A stretch of DNA of 14,012 bases, from contig CAINMG010000147.1 of NCBI GenBank assembly GCA_903850725.1, forward strand, positions 1 to 14,012, written 5' to 3'. Below are positions 1-7,827 of the stretch, in pieces. Both the position numbers and the translations under genes were made by a program. How positions within the stretch are numbered: the stretch's first letter is position 1; every line of letters starts with the position of its first letter. The notes beneath the pieces are model-generated. The model was not told the DNA's origin and did not search any database. It saw only the letters and a list, made by a program, of their open reading frames with translations. The stretch comes from Candidatus Staskawiczbacteria bacterium (GTDB lineage: Bacteria > Patescibacteriota > Minisyncoccia > Minisyncoccales > Staskawiczbacteraceae).

Positions 1-6
1 AAAAAT

Positions 7-1659
7 ATGAAAAAAATAATCATTTTTATAATTCTATTTTTAATAATTATTGCTGGGTTTTTTGGCTTTTGGTATTACAGAGATAAAGTTTTTTCCAAAG
101 AGATTTTAAGGCTTGAAATTTTAGCCCCAGAAAATACTAAAATGGGGGAAGAAATTGAATATACAGTGAAATATAAGAATAATGGCAATTTTGCTTTGCA
201 AAACCCAAAACTGATTTTTGAATTGCCAGAAAACTCTTTGACCGAAGACAGTAAAATAAGATTTGTGGAAGACTTGCCAGATATCTATCCTGGAGATGAA
301 GATTTTGTTAAATTTAAAGGCCGATTACTTGGCAAAGATGAAGATCTAAAAGTTGCTCGCGCATGGTTATCTTATACTCCCAAAAATTTAACTGCCAGAT
401 ATGAATCAGATACAACTTTTACTACCAAAATTGAAAATGTGCCAATTACTATAGATTTGGACCTACCAAGTAAAGCTGAAAAAGGCAAAGGGCTTACATA
501 TTCCTTAAACTATTTTTCAAATATTGACTACCCTCTTGAAAATTTGAGCATTAAAATTGATAATGTAGATGGCTTTAATTTTGAAAAATCAGAACCAATT
601 TCTCTAGATAATTTGGAATGGAAAATTCCAACATTAGAAAAAACCCAAGGTGGAAGAATAAAAATTACAGGGCTGATTACAGCCGACAAAGGCAAACAAT
701 TAAATTTTGTAGCCCGGATAGGAATGCGCCAACAAGGTCAATTTATAACTATCAAAGAAAAAAATGTTTTTGTAGATATTATAGAGCCACAAATTTTTAT
801 TTCACAACAAATAAATGGCTCTGTAAATTATGTTGCTAATCCCGGAGAAAATTTACATTTTGAAATATTTTTTAGAAATATTGGATCTTCTGCCTTTGAA
901 AACTTACTCGTATTAGCTAAATTTAACAGCCCAGCTTTTGACTTAGCTTCTATTAAAGCTGAGGGCGGAGAAGTCAGGCAATCAGATGACTTGATTGCTT
1001 TTGACTACAAACAAAATTCTCAATTAAAATATTTAGAGCCTCAACAAGAAGGGAAAATTGAATTTGATGTAAAGTTAAAAGATAATTGGGAGTTTTCTGA
1101 ATCAGAAAAAAATAATTTGTTTATAAAAAATACTATTCAGGTTTTAGAAGTAAGTCAACAATTCTCAACTAAAGTAAATTCAAAATTAGAGATTTCTCAA
1201 AAAGGATATTATTCTACTCAAGCTGGAATTGTAAATTCTGGATCGCTCCCTCCAAAAGTCGGCCAGGCCACAACTTATGTTATAACTTGGCAAATTAAAA
1301 ACTTTTCTAATGATGCCAAAAATGTAAAAGTAAAAGCAGTTTTGCCTCAAGGAATTAGCCTAACAGGATTTATTGAGCCAGAGTCAGAACTTGCACGATT
1401 TACTATGGATAGCTTAAGCAGAGAATTGATTTGGTCTATTGGAGATGTAAAAGCTGGGCAAACCATTGCTCCAATGTCTTTCCAAATTTCTTTAACTCCG
1501 CAATCTTTCCAGCAATTTAAAGTGATTGATTTGCTTGGCCAAGCCACAATTTATGGAGAAGATCAATTTACAAATGCTTTAATTCAAAATACAGCTCCAG
1601 CAATAAACACCAATCTTGCTGATGACCTGCCAAACTACAACAAAGGCACTATTCAATAA
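7..1659 (+). CDS. Membrane-anchored protein with about four DUF11/CARDB-like repeats
   Basis: The 550-residue product begins with a lysine pair and a hydrophobic segment (about residues 4-24), read as a signal anchor that leaves the rest outside the cell. The remainder looks like four consecutive Ig-like repeats starting near residues 36, 145, 260 and 393. Each opens with a short hydrophobic strand and then a pattern like G-E-x-I/L-x-Y/F-x-V/I-x-Y/F-x-N-x-G, for example GEEIEYTVKYKNNG and GENLHFEIFFRNIG. This is the style of DUF11, CARDB or COG1361 surface repeats. There is no catalytic motif and no C-terminal membrane segment or sorting signal. A structural or adhesive cell-surface role is inference only. 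The start codon lies six bases from the window edge without a visible ribosome binding site, so a slightly longer N-terminus cannot be excluded, although the anchor directly after this Met supports it. Confidence 0.8.
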   Translation: MKKIIIFIILFLIIIAGFFGFWYYRDKVFSKEILRLEILAPENTKMGEEIEYTVKYKNNGNFALQNPKLIFELPENSLTEDSKIRFVEDLPDIYPGDEDFVKFKGRLLGKDEDLKVARAWLSYTPKNLTARYESDTTFTTKIENVPITIDLDLPSKAEKGKGLTYSLNYFSNIDYPLENLSIKIDNVDGFNFEKSEPISLDNLEWKIPTLEKTQGGRIKITGLITADKGKQLNFVARIGMRQQGQFITIKEKNVFVDIIEPQIFISQQINGSVNYVANPGENLHFEIFFRNIGSSAFENLLVLAKFNSPAFDLASIKAEGGEVRQSDDLIAFDYKQNSQLKYLEPQQEGKIEFDVKLKDNWEFSESEKNNLFIKNTIQVLEVSQQFSTKVNSKLEISQKGYYSTQAGIVNSGSLPPKVGQATTYVITWQIKNFSNDAKNVKVKAVLPQGISLTGFIEPESELARFTMDSLSRELIWSIGDVKAGQTIAPMSFQISLTPQSFQQFKVIDLLGQATIYGEDQFTNALIQNTAPAINTNLADDLPNYNKGTIQ

Positions 1660-1668
1660 ATTTCACAT

Positions 1669-1697
1669 CGTCATTGCGAGCGAAGCGAAGCAATCTC
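1669..1697. repeat. Short interspersed repeat of the TCATTGCGAGCGAAGCGAAG type
   Basis: The segment reads CGTCATTGCGAGCGAAGCGA, then AGCAATCTC. It is G+C-rich in an AT-rich intergenic region and has ATTGC/GCAAT ends around a GCGAAGCGAA core, so it can fold on itself. I recognise near-identical sequence as an interspersed repeat in many unrelated bacterial genomes; copy number here cannot be judged from one window. Its right end forms the left arm of the adjoining terminator. Confidence 0.6.
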
Positions 1698-1717
1698 AAA
1701 TACCGAGATTGCTTTTT
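1688..1717 (+). terminator. Intrinsic terminator after the repeat-domain protein gene
   Basis: Perfect arms GCAATCTC (1690-1697) and GAGATTGC (1705-1712) enclose a 7-base loop and are followed by five T (1713-1717). Two further A-T pairs extend the stem to 10 bp. It lies about 30 bases after the stop codon of the first gene. The left arm is part of the interspersed repeat. Confidence 0.75.
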
Positions 1718-1778
1718 GCTTACAATTTCATCTTTATGCCGACAACACACAAATACTATTCCAAAAATTTTTAGAACA

Positions 1779-1815
1779 GCAAACTTAGGAAAAAACACTG
1801 TTTGCATATTTTTTT
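1779..1815 (+). terminator. Second possible hairpin with T-run in the intergenic region
   Basis: GCAAAC (1779-1784) can pair with GTTTGC (1800-1805) across a 15-base loop, followed by ATA and a run of seven T (1809-1815). The stem is short and the loop long, so this is a weak terminator candidate. No protein-coding signal was seen between 1660 and 1885. Confidence 0.3.
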
Positions 1816-1829
1816 AATATTGTCAATAG

Positions 1830-1857
1830 TTTAACTCCCCTATTTTTGTGATATTAT
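1830..1857 (+). promoter_or_regulatory. Candidate extended -10 promoter for the BECR-like gene
   Basis: TATTAT at 1852-1857 is preceded by TG and one base (1849-1851), giving an extended -10 element. A poor -35 candidate, TTTAAC, lies at 1830-1835 with a 16-base spacer. A start about 7 bases after the -10 would leave a leader of some 20 bases before the ATG at 1886. The position behind a terminator makes a promoter here likely, but the exact assignment is tentative. Confidence 0.4.
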
Positions 1858-1885
1858 AAATTAACATAAATAAAATTCAAACTTA

Positions 1886-2329
1886 ATGGATACGCAAAAA
1901 TTGGGCTATAATAGAGCTAAACAAAAAGCTAAAAATATATATTCAAAAATTGGCAGAATAAAATCGCCTGCTTTGGGCGATGAATATGTTTTCTTTACAT
2001 CAGCTGGCTTTAATCACCTTTTAAGAAAAGGCCGCATACCAAGAACAAGGAACGAACAGAAAAGACGTTTTACCTTATTGAGTTTTGTTGAAAATATAAT
2101 AAAAAATCCTGTCGCAAAAATCACTTACAGAAAAACCGAAATCAAAGAAAAAACTAATAGACATGGCGAAAATATTTTGATTCAGTCAATTGCTCATTTT
2201 TGGACATTTGAGGAAAATATTAATGATTGTAATATAAAAGTCGTAATCAGACAATTGCAGAATAAAAACAAGCATTTTTTTAGCGTTATGGGAGATAATA
2301 TTAAAATTAAAAAAATGAAAAAGCACTAA
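1886..2329 (+). CDS. Small basic protein, candidate BECR-fold (barnase/EndoU/colicin/RelE-like) nuclease
   Basis: The 147-residue, strongly basic product has no signal peptide or membrane segment. In order it shows a basic helical N-terminus (1-25), a strand and helix VFFTSAGFNHLLRKG with His44 (35-49), an Arg/Lys-rich segment followed by a helix that ends near residue 74, the strand AKITYRK (77-83), and two late strands KVVIRQ (118-123) and KHFFSVMG (129-136). A helix with a conserved His followed by strands ending in a K-x-F-F-S-V motif is the layout I associate with the BECR (PBECR) nuclease-like proteins found as phage- or conflict-related toxins. That placement is inference from pattern, not from a search. 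No antitoxin-like gene adjoins: an intergenic region precedes it and a palindromic element follows. If it is an RNase, the target is unknown. The start at 1886 is the first in-frame Met after the promoter candidate; there is no Shine-Dalgarno sequence. Confidence 0.6.
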   Translation: MDTQKLGYNRAKQKAKNIYSKIGRIKSPALGDEYVFFTSAGFNHLLRKGRIPRTRNEQKRRFTLLSFVENIIKNPVAKITYRKTEIKEKTNRHGENILIQSIAHFWTFEENINDCNIKVVIRQLQNKNKHFFSVMGDNIKIKKMKKH

Positions 2330-2355
2330 AAAACCCTCGAAGTGAGAGATTTTAT

Positions 2356-2410
2356 AGTGTGCCCGCCATCAGCTAAATGCCGATAGAGACTGACGCCTCG
2401 CGGGTACATT
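2356..2410. repeat. G+C-rich imperfect palindrome, possible structured RNA or REP-like element
   Basis: Bases 2356-2366 (AGTGTGCCCGC) can pair with 2400-2410 (GCGGGTACATT), giving 11 pairs including G-T wobbles. An inner stem pairs TCAG (2369-2372) with CTGA (2390-2393) around a 17-base loop. A small CTC/GAG hairpin precedes it at about 2336-2346, just after the stop codon of the nuclease candidate. Its base composition stands out from its surroundings. It has only a short T-stretch after it, so it is not a clean terminator. It could be a REP-like palindrome, the 3' structure of the upstream transcript, or a leader element of the next gene. I do not recognise a named RNA family. Confidence 0.45.
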
Positions 2411-2434
2411 TTCATTATAACAAATTATAAATCT

Positions 2435-3337
2435 ATGTCAAGCGAAGAAAAGGGTTTTGCGTTTTTGGTTCCATTAGTAGTAATAATTGTTTTGGCTGTT
2501 TTAGGAATGGGTGCATTTTTTACATATCAAAAATCAAAAGAATTTTCTCTGCAAAATGATAATCCTCAAAACCAAAATCAAACAGCTTGCACAGAAGAAG
2601 CTAAAATATGCCCTGATGGCGTAACAGCTGTAGGTAGATCCGGACCAAATTGCGAATTTGCCGAATGCCCACAAACAAACAATCAAACCTTAAAAACTTA
2701 TACAAACAGCGAATATGGATTGGAGTTTACATATCCTGAAAAATTGAATTCTGAGTTCTTCCACTTGCAAGAACCAATGGTGATAAAAAGCTTAAAAACT
2801 GATAAAAATATAAAAAACAATTGCTATGTAGGTGGAGCAAATCCTGCTCAAAAAAGACAAGATATAAAAATAAATGAAACAAATTTCTGTTTTTCCCAAA
2901 GCTATGACCCAGGAGCAGGATCTGGAGCCAATTATTATTTTTATACATTCTTAAAAGATAATAATTATTTTACAATTCAGTTTCAGATAAATCAGCCCAA
3001 CAGTTGTGGAAATTACATTGACACCCCTAATCAAGAACCTTGCCAAAAAGCTTTCCAAGATTACCAAACACTTGTTGACAAGCCCCTACAAGACAGCATC
3101 AACACTTTAAAATTTATCGAAAAAATTAGCAAAGAAGAGTCTTGTATAAATTCTGGCGGAAGCGTAAATACAGTAAATTGTTATTGTTCTGGTGCTTTGG
3201 ATTTTTATAACAATTGTGCAATTGGAGGTTGCGCTTGCACTCCAAACCCAGCTAATTTAAAACAAATTAAAGCCTGTAACTGTAGTGATGGAAATTGCTT
3301 TGATGGCTCAAAATGTGTTAAGATAACAAATAATTAA
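2435..3337 (+). CDS. Membrane-anchored, Cys-rich extracytoplasmic protein
   Basis: The 300-residue product starts EEKGFAFLVPLVVIIVLAVL, one hydrophobic anchor (about residues 9-29) after a short charged N-terminus. This resembles prepilin-like N-termini but lacks the usual Glu at +5, so a plain signal anchor is more likely. A flexible N/Q-rich linker follows. A small Cys motif comes next (C52, C59, C73, C78; KICPDG...VGRSGPNCEFAECP), a Kazal-like or thyroglobulin-like pattern that I associate with Patescibacteria surface proteins. A domain opening with YTNSEYGLEFTYP (about 89-101) resembles the PsbP-like start seen in many anchored proteins. The last 65 residues hold a second Cys cluster, probably disulfide-bonded outside the cell. 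No function can be assigned. It ends 12 bases before the glycyl-tRNA synthetase start, so the two may be co-transcribed. Confidence 0.75.
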   Translation: MSSEEKGFAFLVPLVVIIVLAVLGMGAFFTYQKSKEFSLQNDNPQNQNQTACTEEAKICPDGVTAVGRSGPNCEFAECPQTNNQTLKTYTNSEYGLEFTYPEKLNSEFFHLQEPMVIKSLKTDKNIKNNCYVGGANPAQKRQDIKINETNFCFSQSYDPGAGSGANYYFYTFLKDNNYFTIQFQINQPNSCGNYIDTPNQEPCQKAFQDYQTLVDKPLQDSINTLKFIEKISKEESCINSGGSVNTVNCYCSGALDFYNNCAIGGCACTPNPANLKQIKACNCSDGNCFDGSKCVKITNN

Positions 3338-3349
3338 ATTAAAAAAAAT

Positions 3350-4645
3350 ATGGCAGATAAAAATGAAAATTTAATGGATAAAATAGTATCTTTGTGCAAA
3401 AGACGAGGTTTTGTGTTCCCAGGATCTGAAATTTATGGCGGACTATCAAATTCTTGGGATTATGGCCCACTTGGAGTGGAGCTTAAAAACAACATAAAAA
3501 ATGCTTGGTGGAAAAGATTCGTGCACCAAAGAGATGATATGGTAGGCATTGATGCAGCTTTAATTATGAATAGAAAAGTTTGGGAAGCCTCTGGTCACGT
3601 AACCACCTTCTCAGATCCACTTGTAGAGTGCAAAAAATGTCACAACAGATTTAGAAAAGACCAATTAGAAAAAGATAAATGCCCAGATTGTAAGGGAGAA
3701 CTAACCGAGGCTAAACAATTCAACTTAATGTTAAAAACTTTTCTAGGTCCTGTAGAAAATACTGATAGCATTGTTTATTTTAGGCCAGAAACTGCTCAAG
3801 CAATGTTTGTAGACTTTAAAAATGTTTTAGAAACTTCCAGGAAAAAAATACCTTTTGGAATAGCTCAAGTTGGTAAGGCATTTCGTAATGAAATCACTCC
3901 AGGAAATTTTATTTTTAGAACGCGAGAATTTGAACAAATGGAAATTGAATATTTTATCAAAGAGAGCGATTGGCAAACAACTTTTGAAATGTGGCAAAAT
4001 GAAATGAAACTTTGGATGACAGATGAACTTGGCTTAAATAAAGAGAAAATTCATGAACTTGAAGTACCCAAAGATGAACTAGCTCATTACAGCAAACGGA
4101 CAATTGACTTTGAATTTGACTATCCTTTTGGCAAAAAAGAACTTTATGGCTTGGCATATAGAACAGATTTTGATTTAAAAAATCACTTTACACAAGAAGC
4201 TCCATATGCTGACTTAGAATCTGGTGAAAAGTTTTACCCTCATGTAATTGAACCAACCTTTGGCGTAGATAGATCTGTTCTAGCAATTCTTTGTGATGCT
4301 TACGCAGAAGAAAACGATAGAGTTGTTTTAAAATTAAAGTCAAGCTTGGCTCCATACAAGGTAGCTGTATTCCCTCTTTTAAAAAACAAACCAGAGCTAG
4401 TAGAAAAAGCTAAGGAAGTTTATAAAAATTTAAAGCAAGATTTTGTTACAATTTTTGATGACAGGGGGAATATTGGCAAAAGATATTATTCACAAGATGA
4501 AATTGGAACTCCATTTTGCGTAACTGTGGATTTTCAAACCTTAGAAGATAGCACTGTCACTCTTCGTGACCGAGACACAATGAAACAAGAAAGAATAAAA
4601 ATTACAGATCTAAAAAATTACATATCAAATAAAATTAACCACTAA
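3350..4645 (+). CDS. glyQS: Glycyl-tRNA synthetase, single-chain dimeric (alpha2) type
   Basis: This 431-residue class II aminoacyl-tRNA synthetase charges tRNA-Gly with glycine in the cytoplasm. The N-terminus shows RGFVFPGSEIYGGLSNSWDYGPLG (about 19-42), which is diagnostic of the family. A four-Cys zinc-binding insertion follows (C94, C97, C111, C114). Motif 2 is FRNEITPGNFIFRTREFEQMEIEYF (178-202) and motif 3 is FGVDRSVLAILCDAY (304-318). The last 100 residues, from APYKVAVFPL on, form the anticodon-binding domain. The length fits the compact bacterial alpha2 enzyme rather than the alpha2beta2 form encoded by glyQ plus glyS. The ATG sits after an A-rich stretch with no Shine-Dalgarno sequence. 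Confidence 0.97.
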   Translation: MADKNENLMDKIVSLCKRRGFVFPGSEIYGGLSNSWDYGPLGVELKNNIKNAWWKRFVHQRDDMVGIDAALIMNRKVWEASGHVTTFSDPLVECKKCHNRFRKDQLEKDKCPDCKGELTEAKQFNLMLKTFLGPVENTDSIVYFRPETAQAMFVDFKNVLETSRKKIPFGIAQVGKAFRNEITPGNFIFRTREFEQMEIEYFIKESDWQTTFEMWQNEMKLWMTDELGLNKEKIHELEVPKDELAHYSKRTIDFEFDYPFGKKELYGLAYRTDFDLKNHFTQEAPYADLESGEKFYPHVIEPTFGVDRSVLAILCDAYAEENDRVVLKLKSSLAPYKVAVFPLLKNKPELVEKAKEVYKNLKQDFVTIFDDRGNIGKRYYSQDEIGTPFCVTVDFQTLEDSTVTLRDRDTMKQERIKITDLKNYISNKINH

Positions 4646-4656
4646 AATCTTATTTC

Positions 4657-4678
4657 TGATAAAAATTCATTTTTATCA
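4657..4678. repeat. Perfect AT-rich inverted repeat between glyQS and the membrane protein gene
   Basis: TGATAAAAAT (4657-4666) and its exact reverse complement ATTTTTATCA (4669-4678) are separated by TC. It lies 12 bases after the glyQS stop codon and ends 24 bases before the next ATG. With almost no G+C it would be a weak transcript hairpin. It could equally be an operator or part of the promoter region for the next gene (TATAAAAT follows at about 4681). Confidence 0.4.
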
Positions 4679-4701
4679 TTTATAAAATATTAGAATAAAA
4701 T

Positions 4702-5424
4702 ATGTTAGATTTCGCTAAAATTAAAAAATATTTATTATTTGTTTTAATTGGGTGCTTGGTGATATCATCTATTGTTGCGGTAGTAACAGTATTAGTGGGA
4801 GAATTTAATGAAATAACCGCCAAAACATTTTATACATTATTAGTAGCTTTTGCTCACGCCTTAATCGGACTATTGTTTATTTGGGATGAAGAAAGAGCTA
4901 AAAAGTACAATCGATTATCCTTTTTAGTAAATACATTATTTTTTATTGTAGTAATTAGTTTTATTACCAGCGTTTTTGGAATTTGGGATATTGTCTCACA
5001 TGACACAGTTTCCAAAATGTTTATTACATATGCAATAGCAATTTTTGCAGCCCTACATTCTGATATTCTATCAAAAGCTTTTGGTAAAGAAAAACACATA
5101 GACAATATTATTTATGGAAACTATATATTTATCGCATTAGTATTTTTGATACTTCAACCTATTGTTCATCTGCACAACCCAGAAGCAGTCCTTGGTCAGT
5201 TTTACTATAGAATTCTAGCTGCCTGTGCCATAATTGATGGTACTCTTAGTGTTTTGACAATCATTTTCCACAAACTATATATGCATAAACACCCAGAACT
5301 CAGAGGCCTAAACCCAGAAAAAAAAGTTAGCGGATTGACAATATTTTTTATAATAATATTTTCTTTCTGGTTTATACCGTTCTTGCTTGGCTTAATAACC
5401 AACGCATTTACTAGAAGATTTTAA
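4702..5424 (+). CDS. Seven-helix integral membrane protein, unknown function
   Basis: The 240-residue product is dominated by hydrophobic segments at about 11-33, 42-61, 72-95, 104-123, 135-156, 168-190 and 209-233, which predicts seven transmembrane helices. Loops are short. The 191-208 loop and the C-terminus (TRRF) are basic and probably cytoplasmic, and the 62-71 loop carries several charges. Polar residues within helices, such as HSDIL (119-123) and IIDGT (177-181), might matter for function, but I do not recognise a family signature. It stands between glyQS and the M16 peptidase gene on the same strand, with a 56-base gap before and 23 bases after, so it may be read with the peptidase. 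Confidence 0.7.
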   Translation: MLDFAKIKKYLLFVLIGCLVISSIVAVVTVLVGEFNEITAKTFYTLLVAFAHALIGLLFIWDEERAKKYNRLSFLVNTLFFIVVISFITSVFGIWDIVSHDTVSKMFITYAIAIFAALHSDILSKAFGKEKHIDNIIYGNYIFIALVFLILQPIVHLHNPEAVLGQFYYRILAACAIIDGTLSVLTIIFHKLYMHKHPELRGLNPEKKVSGLTIFFIIIFSFWFIPFLLGLITNAFTRRF

Positions 5425-5447
5425 AATTAACGATTCGTATATAAAAT

Positions 5448-6725
5448 ATGAAAAAATATAATAAAACAACTTTAAAAAATGGATTGAGAGTGCTTACAAT
5501 TCCAATGAAGAATGCTAATTCTGTAACTGTTTTAATTTTAGTTGGGACAGGAGCAAAATATGAGACTAAAGAGCAAAATGGGATTTCTCATTTTTTAGAG
5601 CATATGTTTTTTAAAGGCACCAAAAAAAGACCAAATACTTTAATAATTTCTGAAACATTAGATAGAATTGGCGGAGAATACAACGCCTTTACCTCAAAAG
5701 AAATTACAGGATTCTGGGCAAAAGTTGATAAAAAAAATACTGATGTGGCACTAGACTGGATCTCTGATATGTTTTTAAATTCCAAATTCGAAGAAGAGGA
5801 AATTCAAAGAGAAAAAGGCGTAATTGTAGAAGAGTTAAATATGTATTTAGATACTCCCACGGCTTACGTTGGAGAGCTTTTTGAAGACTTGCTTTATGGC
5901 GACCAACCAGCAGGTTGGAGAATTGTCGGTGAAAAAGAAAATATTTTAAGTTTTGATAGAGAGAAAATTTTAGATTATTTTAGAAATCACTACTCAACAC
6001 AAAACACAGTTGTTTGCGTTGCAGGAGCTATAAACTCAAAACAAATTGAAAGTAAAATAAATAAATATTTTACGAAAGTCAAAACAACAGAATTGCCCAA
6101 AAAAGAAGCTACAAAAGAAATTCAAACAAAACCACAAGTTTTAATTCACTACAAAAAAACCGATCAAACACACTTTTGTTTAGGGGTAAGATCTTACAAT
6201 ATGTATGACCCAAGAAGATATGCCTTAAGCTTAATGTCTATAATTTTAGGTGGCAACATGAGCTCCCGCCTTTTTATTTCTGTGAGAGAAAGGAACGGCT
6301 TAGGCTACTACATCCACACGTCACAAGACACTACCACAGATACAGGATTCTTGGTAACTCAAGCTGGAATTAAAAATGATAGCTTAGAAAAAGCCATTAG
6401 CTTGGTTTTAGCTGAATATAAAGATTTAAAAAATAATAAAATAACTGCAAAAGAATTAAAGAAGGCCAAAGATTATTTAAGAGGCACAACAAGCTTATCT
6501 TTAGATGGCTCAGACTCTCAAGCTTCTTACTATGCTTCACAAGAAGTAATGAACCAAAAACTATTATCCCCAGAAGAGAAATTAAAATTAATTGACAAAG
6601 TAACAGTAAATGATATAAATAAGGTAGCAGAAGATATTTTTGTTAATGAAAAATTAAATTTAGCTGTAATAGGTCCGATTGAGGAGTCGGAAAAAGAAAA
6701 ATTAGAGAATTTATTAAGATTGTAA
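5448..6725 (+). CDS. M16 family zinc metallopeptidase (processing-peptidase/PqqL-like)
   Basis: The 425-residue product belongs to the inverted-zincin M16B group, related to mitochondrial processing peptidase beta and bacterial YmxG/PepR-type enzymes. The zinc motif HFLEH (H48, E51, H52) is intact. The distal Glu ligand is expected in VIVEELNMYLDTP, probably E128, 76 residues after the second His. The second, non-catalytic M16 half follows and includes the conserved SVRERNGLGYYI segment (about 283-294) that helps form the substrate chamber. The length fits one complete two-domain subunit. There is no signal peptide, so it probably acts on peptides in the cytoplasm. The AI-2E gene follows after only 6 bases, an operon arrangement. 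Confidence 0.95.
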   Translation: MKKYNKTTLKNGLRVLTIPMKNANSVTVLILVGTGAKYETKEQNGISHFLEHMFFKGTKKRPNTLIISETLDRIGGEYNAFTSKEITGFWAKVDKKNTDVALDWISDMFLNSKFEEEEIQREKGVIVEELNMYLDTPTAYVGELFEDLLYGDQPAGWRIVGEKENILSFDREKILDYFRNHYSTQNTVVCVAGAINSKQIESKINKYFTKVKTTELPKKEATKEIQTKPQVLIHYKKTDQTHFCLGVRSYNMYDPRRYALSLMSIILGGNMSSRLFISVRERNGLGYYIHTSQDTTTDTGFLVTQAGIKNDSLEKAISLVLAEYKDLKNNKITAKELKKAKDYLRGTTSLSLDGSDSQASYYASQEVMNQKLLSPEEKLKLIDKVTVNDINKVAEDIFVNEKLNLAVIGPIEESEKEKLENLLRL

Positions 6726-6731
6726 TTTATT

Positions 6732-7766
6732 ATGAACAAAGAAAACACTTTAGATATTTCTTGGCAAACAATAGTTAAAGTATTTTTAGCTGGTTTTATA
6801 TTGTATATCTTATATCTTGTTAGAGATGTGGCTGTTTGGTTTGCTTTCGCGCTAATTATTTCATTATTAGTAGAGCCTGCTATTAATTTTTTAAAGTGGC
6901 TCAAGCTTCCAAAAATTCTAGCTGTCACCTTAACATATTTTTCTGTTCTATTGATTTTGGGTTTTATTGTGTATCTTACTGCCCCACTTTTTATTTTTGA
7001 ATTAAAACAATTATACCAAAACATCCCAGAATATTTCGAAAAAATTAACCCACTGCTAAAAAATATTGGCCTTGAATTTGCTAAAGATTTTGAAAGCTTA
7101 ACTCAGGACCTTTTATTAAGACTACAGGATAGCTCAACTAGCATTGTTAAAGCTATAGTTGCATTTTTTGGAGGAATTGCTTCAACAATTTTTATATTTG
7201 CCCTAGCCTTCTTTATCTCAATAGAAGACAAGGGCCCTGAGAAATTCCTGGTCCTGCTTAGCCCAAAGAAATATGAAAGCACTATTATTACTCTTTTTGA
7301 GAAAGCGCAAAATAAAGTTTCTGGCTGGTTTGGCGCTAGGATTTTAGCCTGCCTTTTTGTGGGATTAGCTTCTTTTATAATTTTCTATATCCTTGGAATA
7401 AAATATGCTTTCACGTTAGCATTGATTTCAGGTTTCTTGAACTTTGTTCCTTATGTTGGCCCATTAGTAACTTATATTTTAGTTGTTGGGTTCTCCATAC
7501 TATCTGGCTCATGGATATTAACATTATATACAGTTGTTGCTGTACTCTTAATTCAAGGAATTGAAAATAATTTCTTGTCCCCTATTTTAATGAAGAAATT
7601 TATAAACCTACCCCCTGTGCTAGTTTTAATATCTTTGCTTGTAGGAGCTATAATGTTTGGATTTTTAGGAACAATATTTGCAGTACCAGTATTTGGAATA
7701 ATTTATGAATTTGTAAAGGAATTTCTCGAAAGCAAAAGAAATGGTCAAGAACCAGTAGAAAGCTAA
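6732..7766 (+). CDS. AI-2E family transporter (PerM/YdiK-like permease)
   Basis: The 344-residue polytopic membrane protein has hydrophobic segments near 14-30, 33-56, 62-84, 138-163, 202-222, 225-255, 260-275 and 295-327, with a soluble stretch between about 90 and 135 as usual in this family. The signature NFVPYVGPLV (237-246), then IENNFLSPILMKKFINLPPVLVLISLLVGAIMFG (277-310) and GTIFAVPVFGII, match the AI-2E exporter/PerM family. Family members include a proposed autoinducer-2 exporter, sodium/proton antiporters and YtvI-type proteins, so the substrate cannot be set from sequence. It is placed 6 bases after the M16 peptidase gene and closed by a strong terminator. Confidence 0.93.
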   Translation: MNKENTLDISWQTIVKVFLAGFILYILYLVRDVAVWFAFALIISLLVEPAINFLKWLKLPKILAVTLTYFSVLLILGFIVYLTAPLFIFELKQLYQNIPEYFEKINPLLKNIGLEFAKDFESLTQDLLLRLQDSSTSIVKAIVAFFGGIASTIFIFALAFFISIEDKGPEKFLVLLSPKKYESTIITLFEKAQNKVSGWFGARILACLFVGLASFIIFYILGIKYAFTLALISGFLNFVPYVGPLVTYILVVGFSILSGSWILTLYTVVAVLLIQGIENNFLSPILMKKFINLPPVLVLISLLVGAIMFGFLGTIFAVPVFGIIYEFVKEFLESKRNGQEPVES

Positions 7767-7781
7767 CTTTTATCAAAAGAG

Positions 7782-7817
7782 AAACAGCTTAAATTAATTT
7801 TTTGTAAGCTGTTTTTT
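7782..7817 (+). terminator. Intrinsic terminator between convergent genes
   Basis: Perfect 10-bp arms AAACAGCTTA (7782-7791) and TAAGCTGTTT (7805-7814) enclose a 13-base loop, with the T-run continuing to 7817. It ends the plus-strand series 15 bases after the AI-2E stop. Because the left arm starts with three A, the minus-strand transcript of the next gene also gets a short T-tail, so it may act in both directions. Confidence 0.85.
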
Positions 7818-7827
7818 ATTATGTTTT

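Noticed and set aside
1886..2410. A type III toxin-antitoxin pair made of the BECR-like protein and the palindromic element
   Set aside because: Known type III antitoxins are tandem RNA repeats upstream of the toxin gene; here there is one non-tandem palindrome downstream. Kept only as an open question.
6530..7024. A 164-codon minus-strand open frame across the M16/AI-2E gene junction
   Set aside because: It lies opposite two clearly recognisable genes, has low-complexity Ser/Asn/Lys-rich sequence and matches no motif; it is an antisense shadow.
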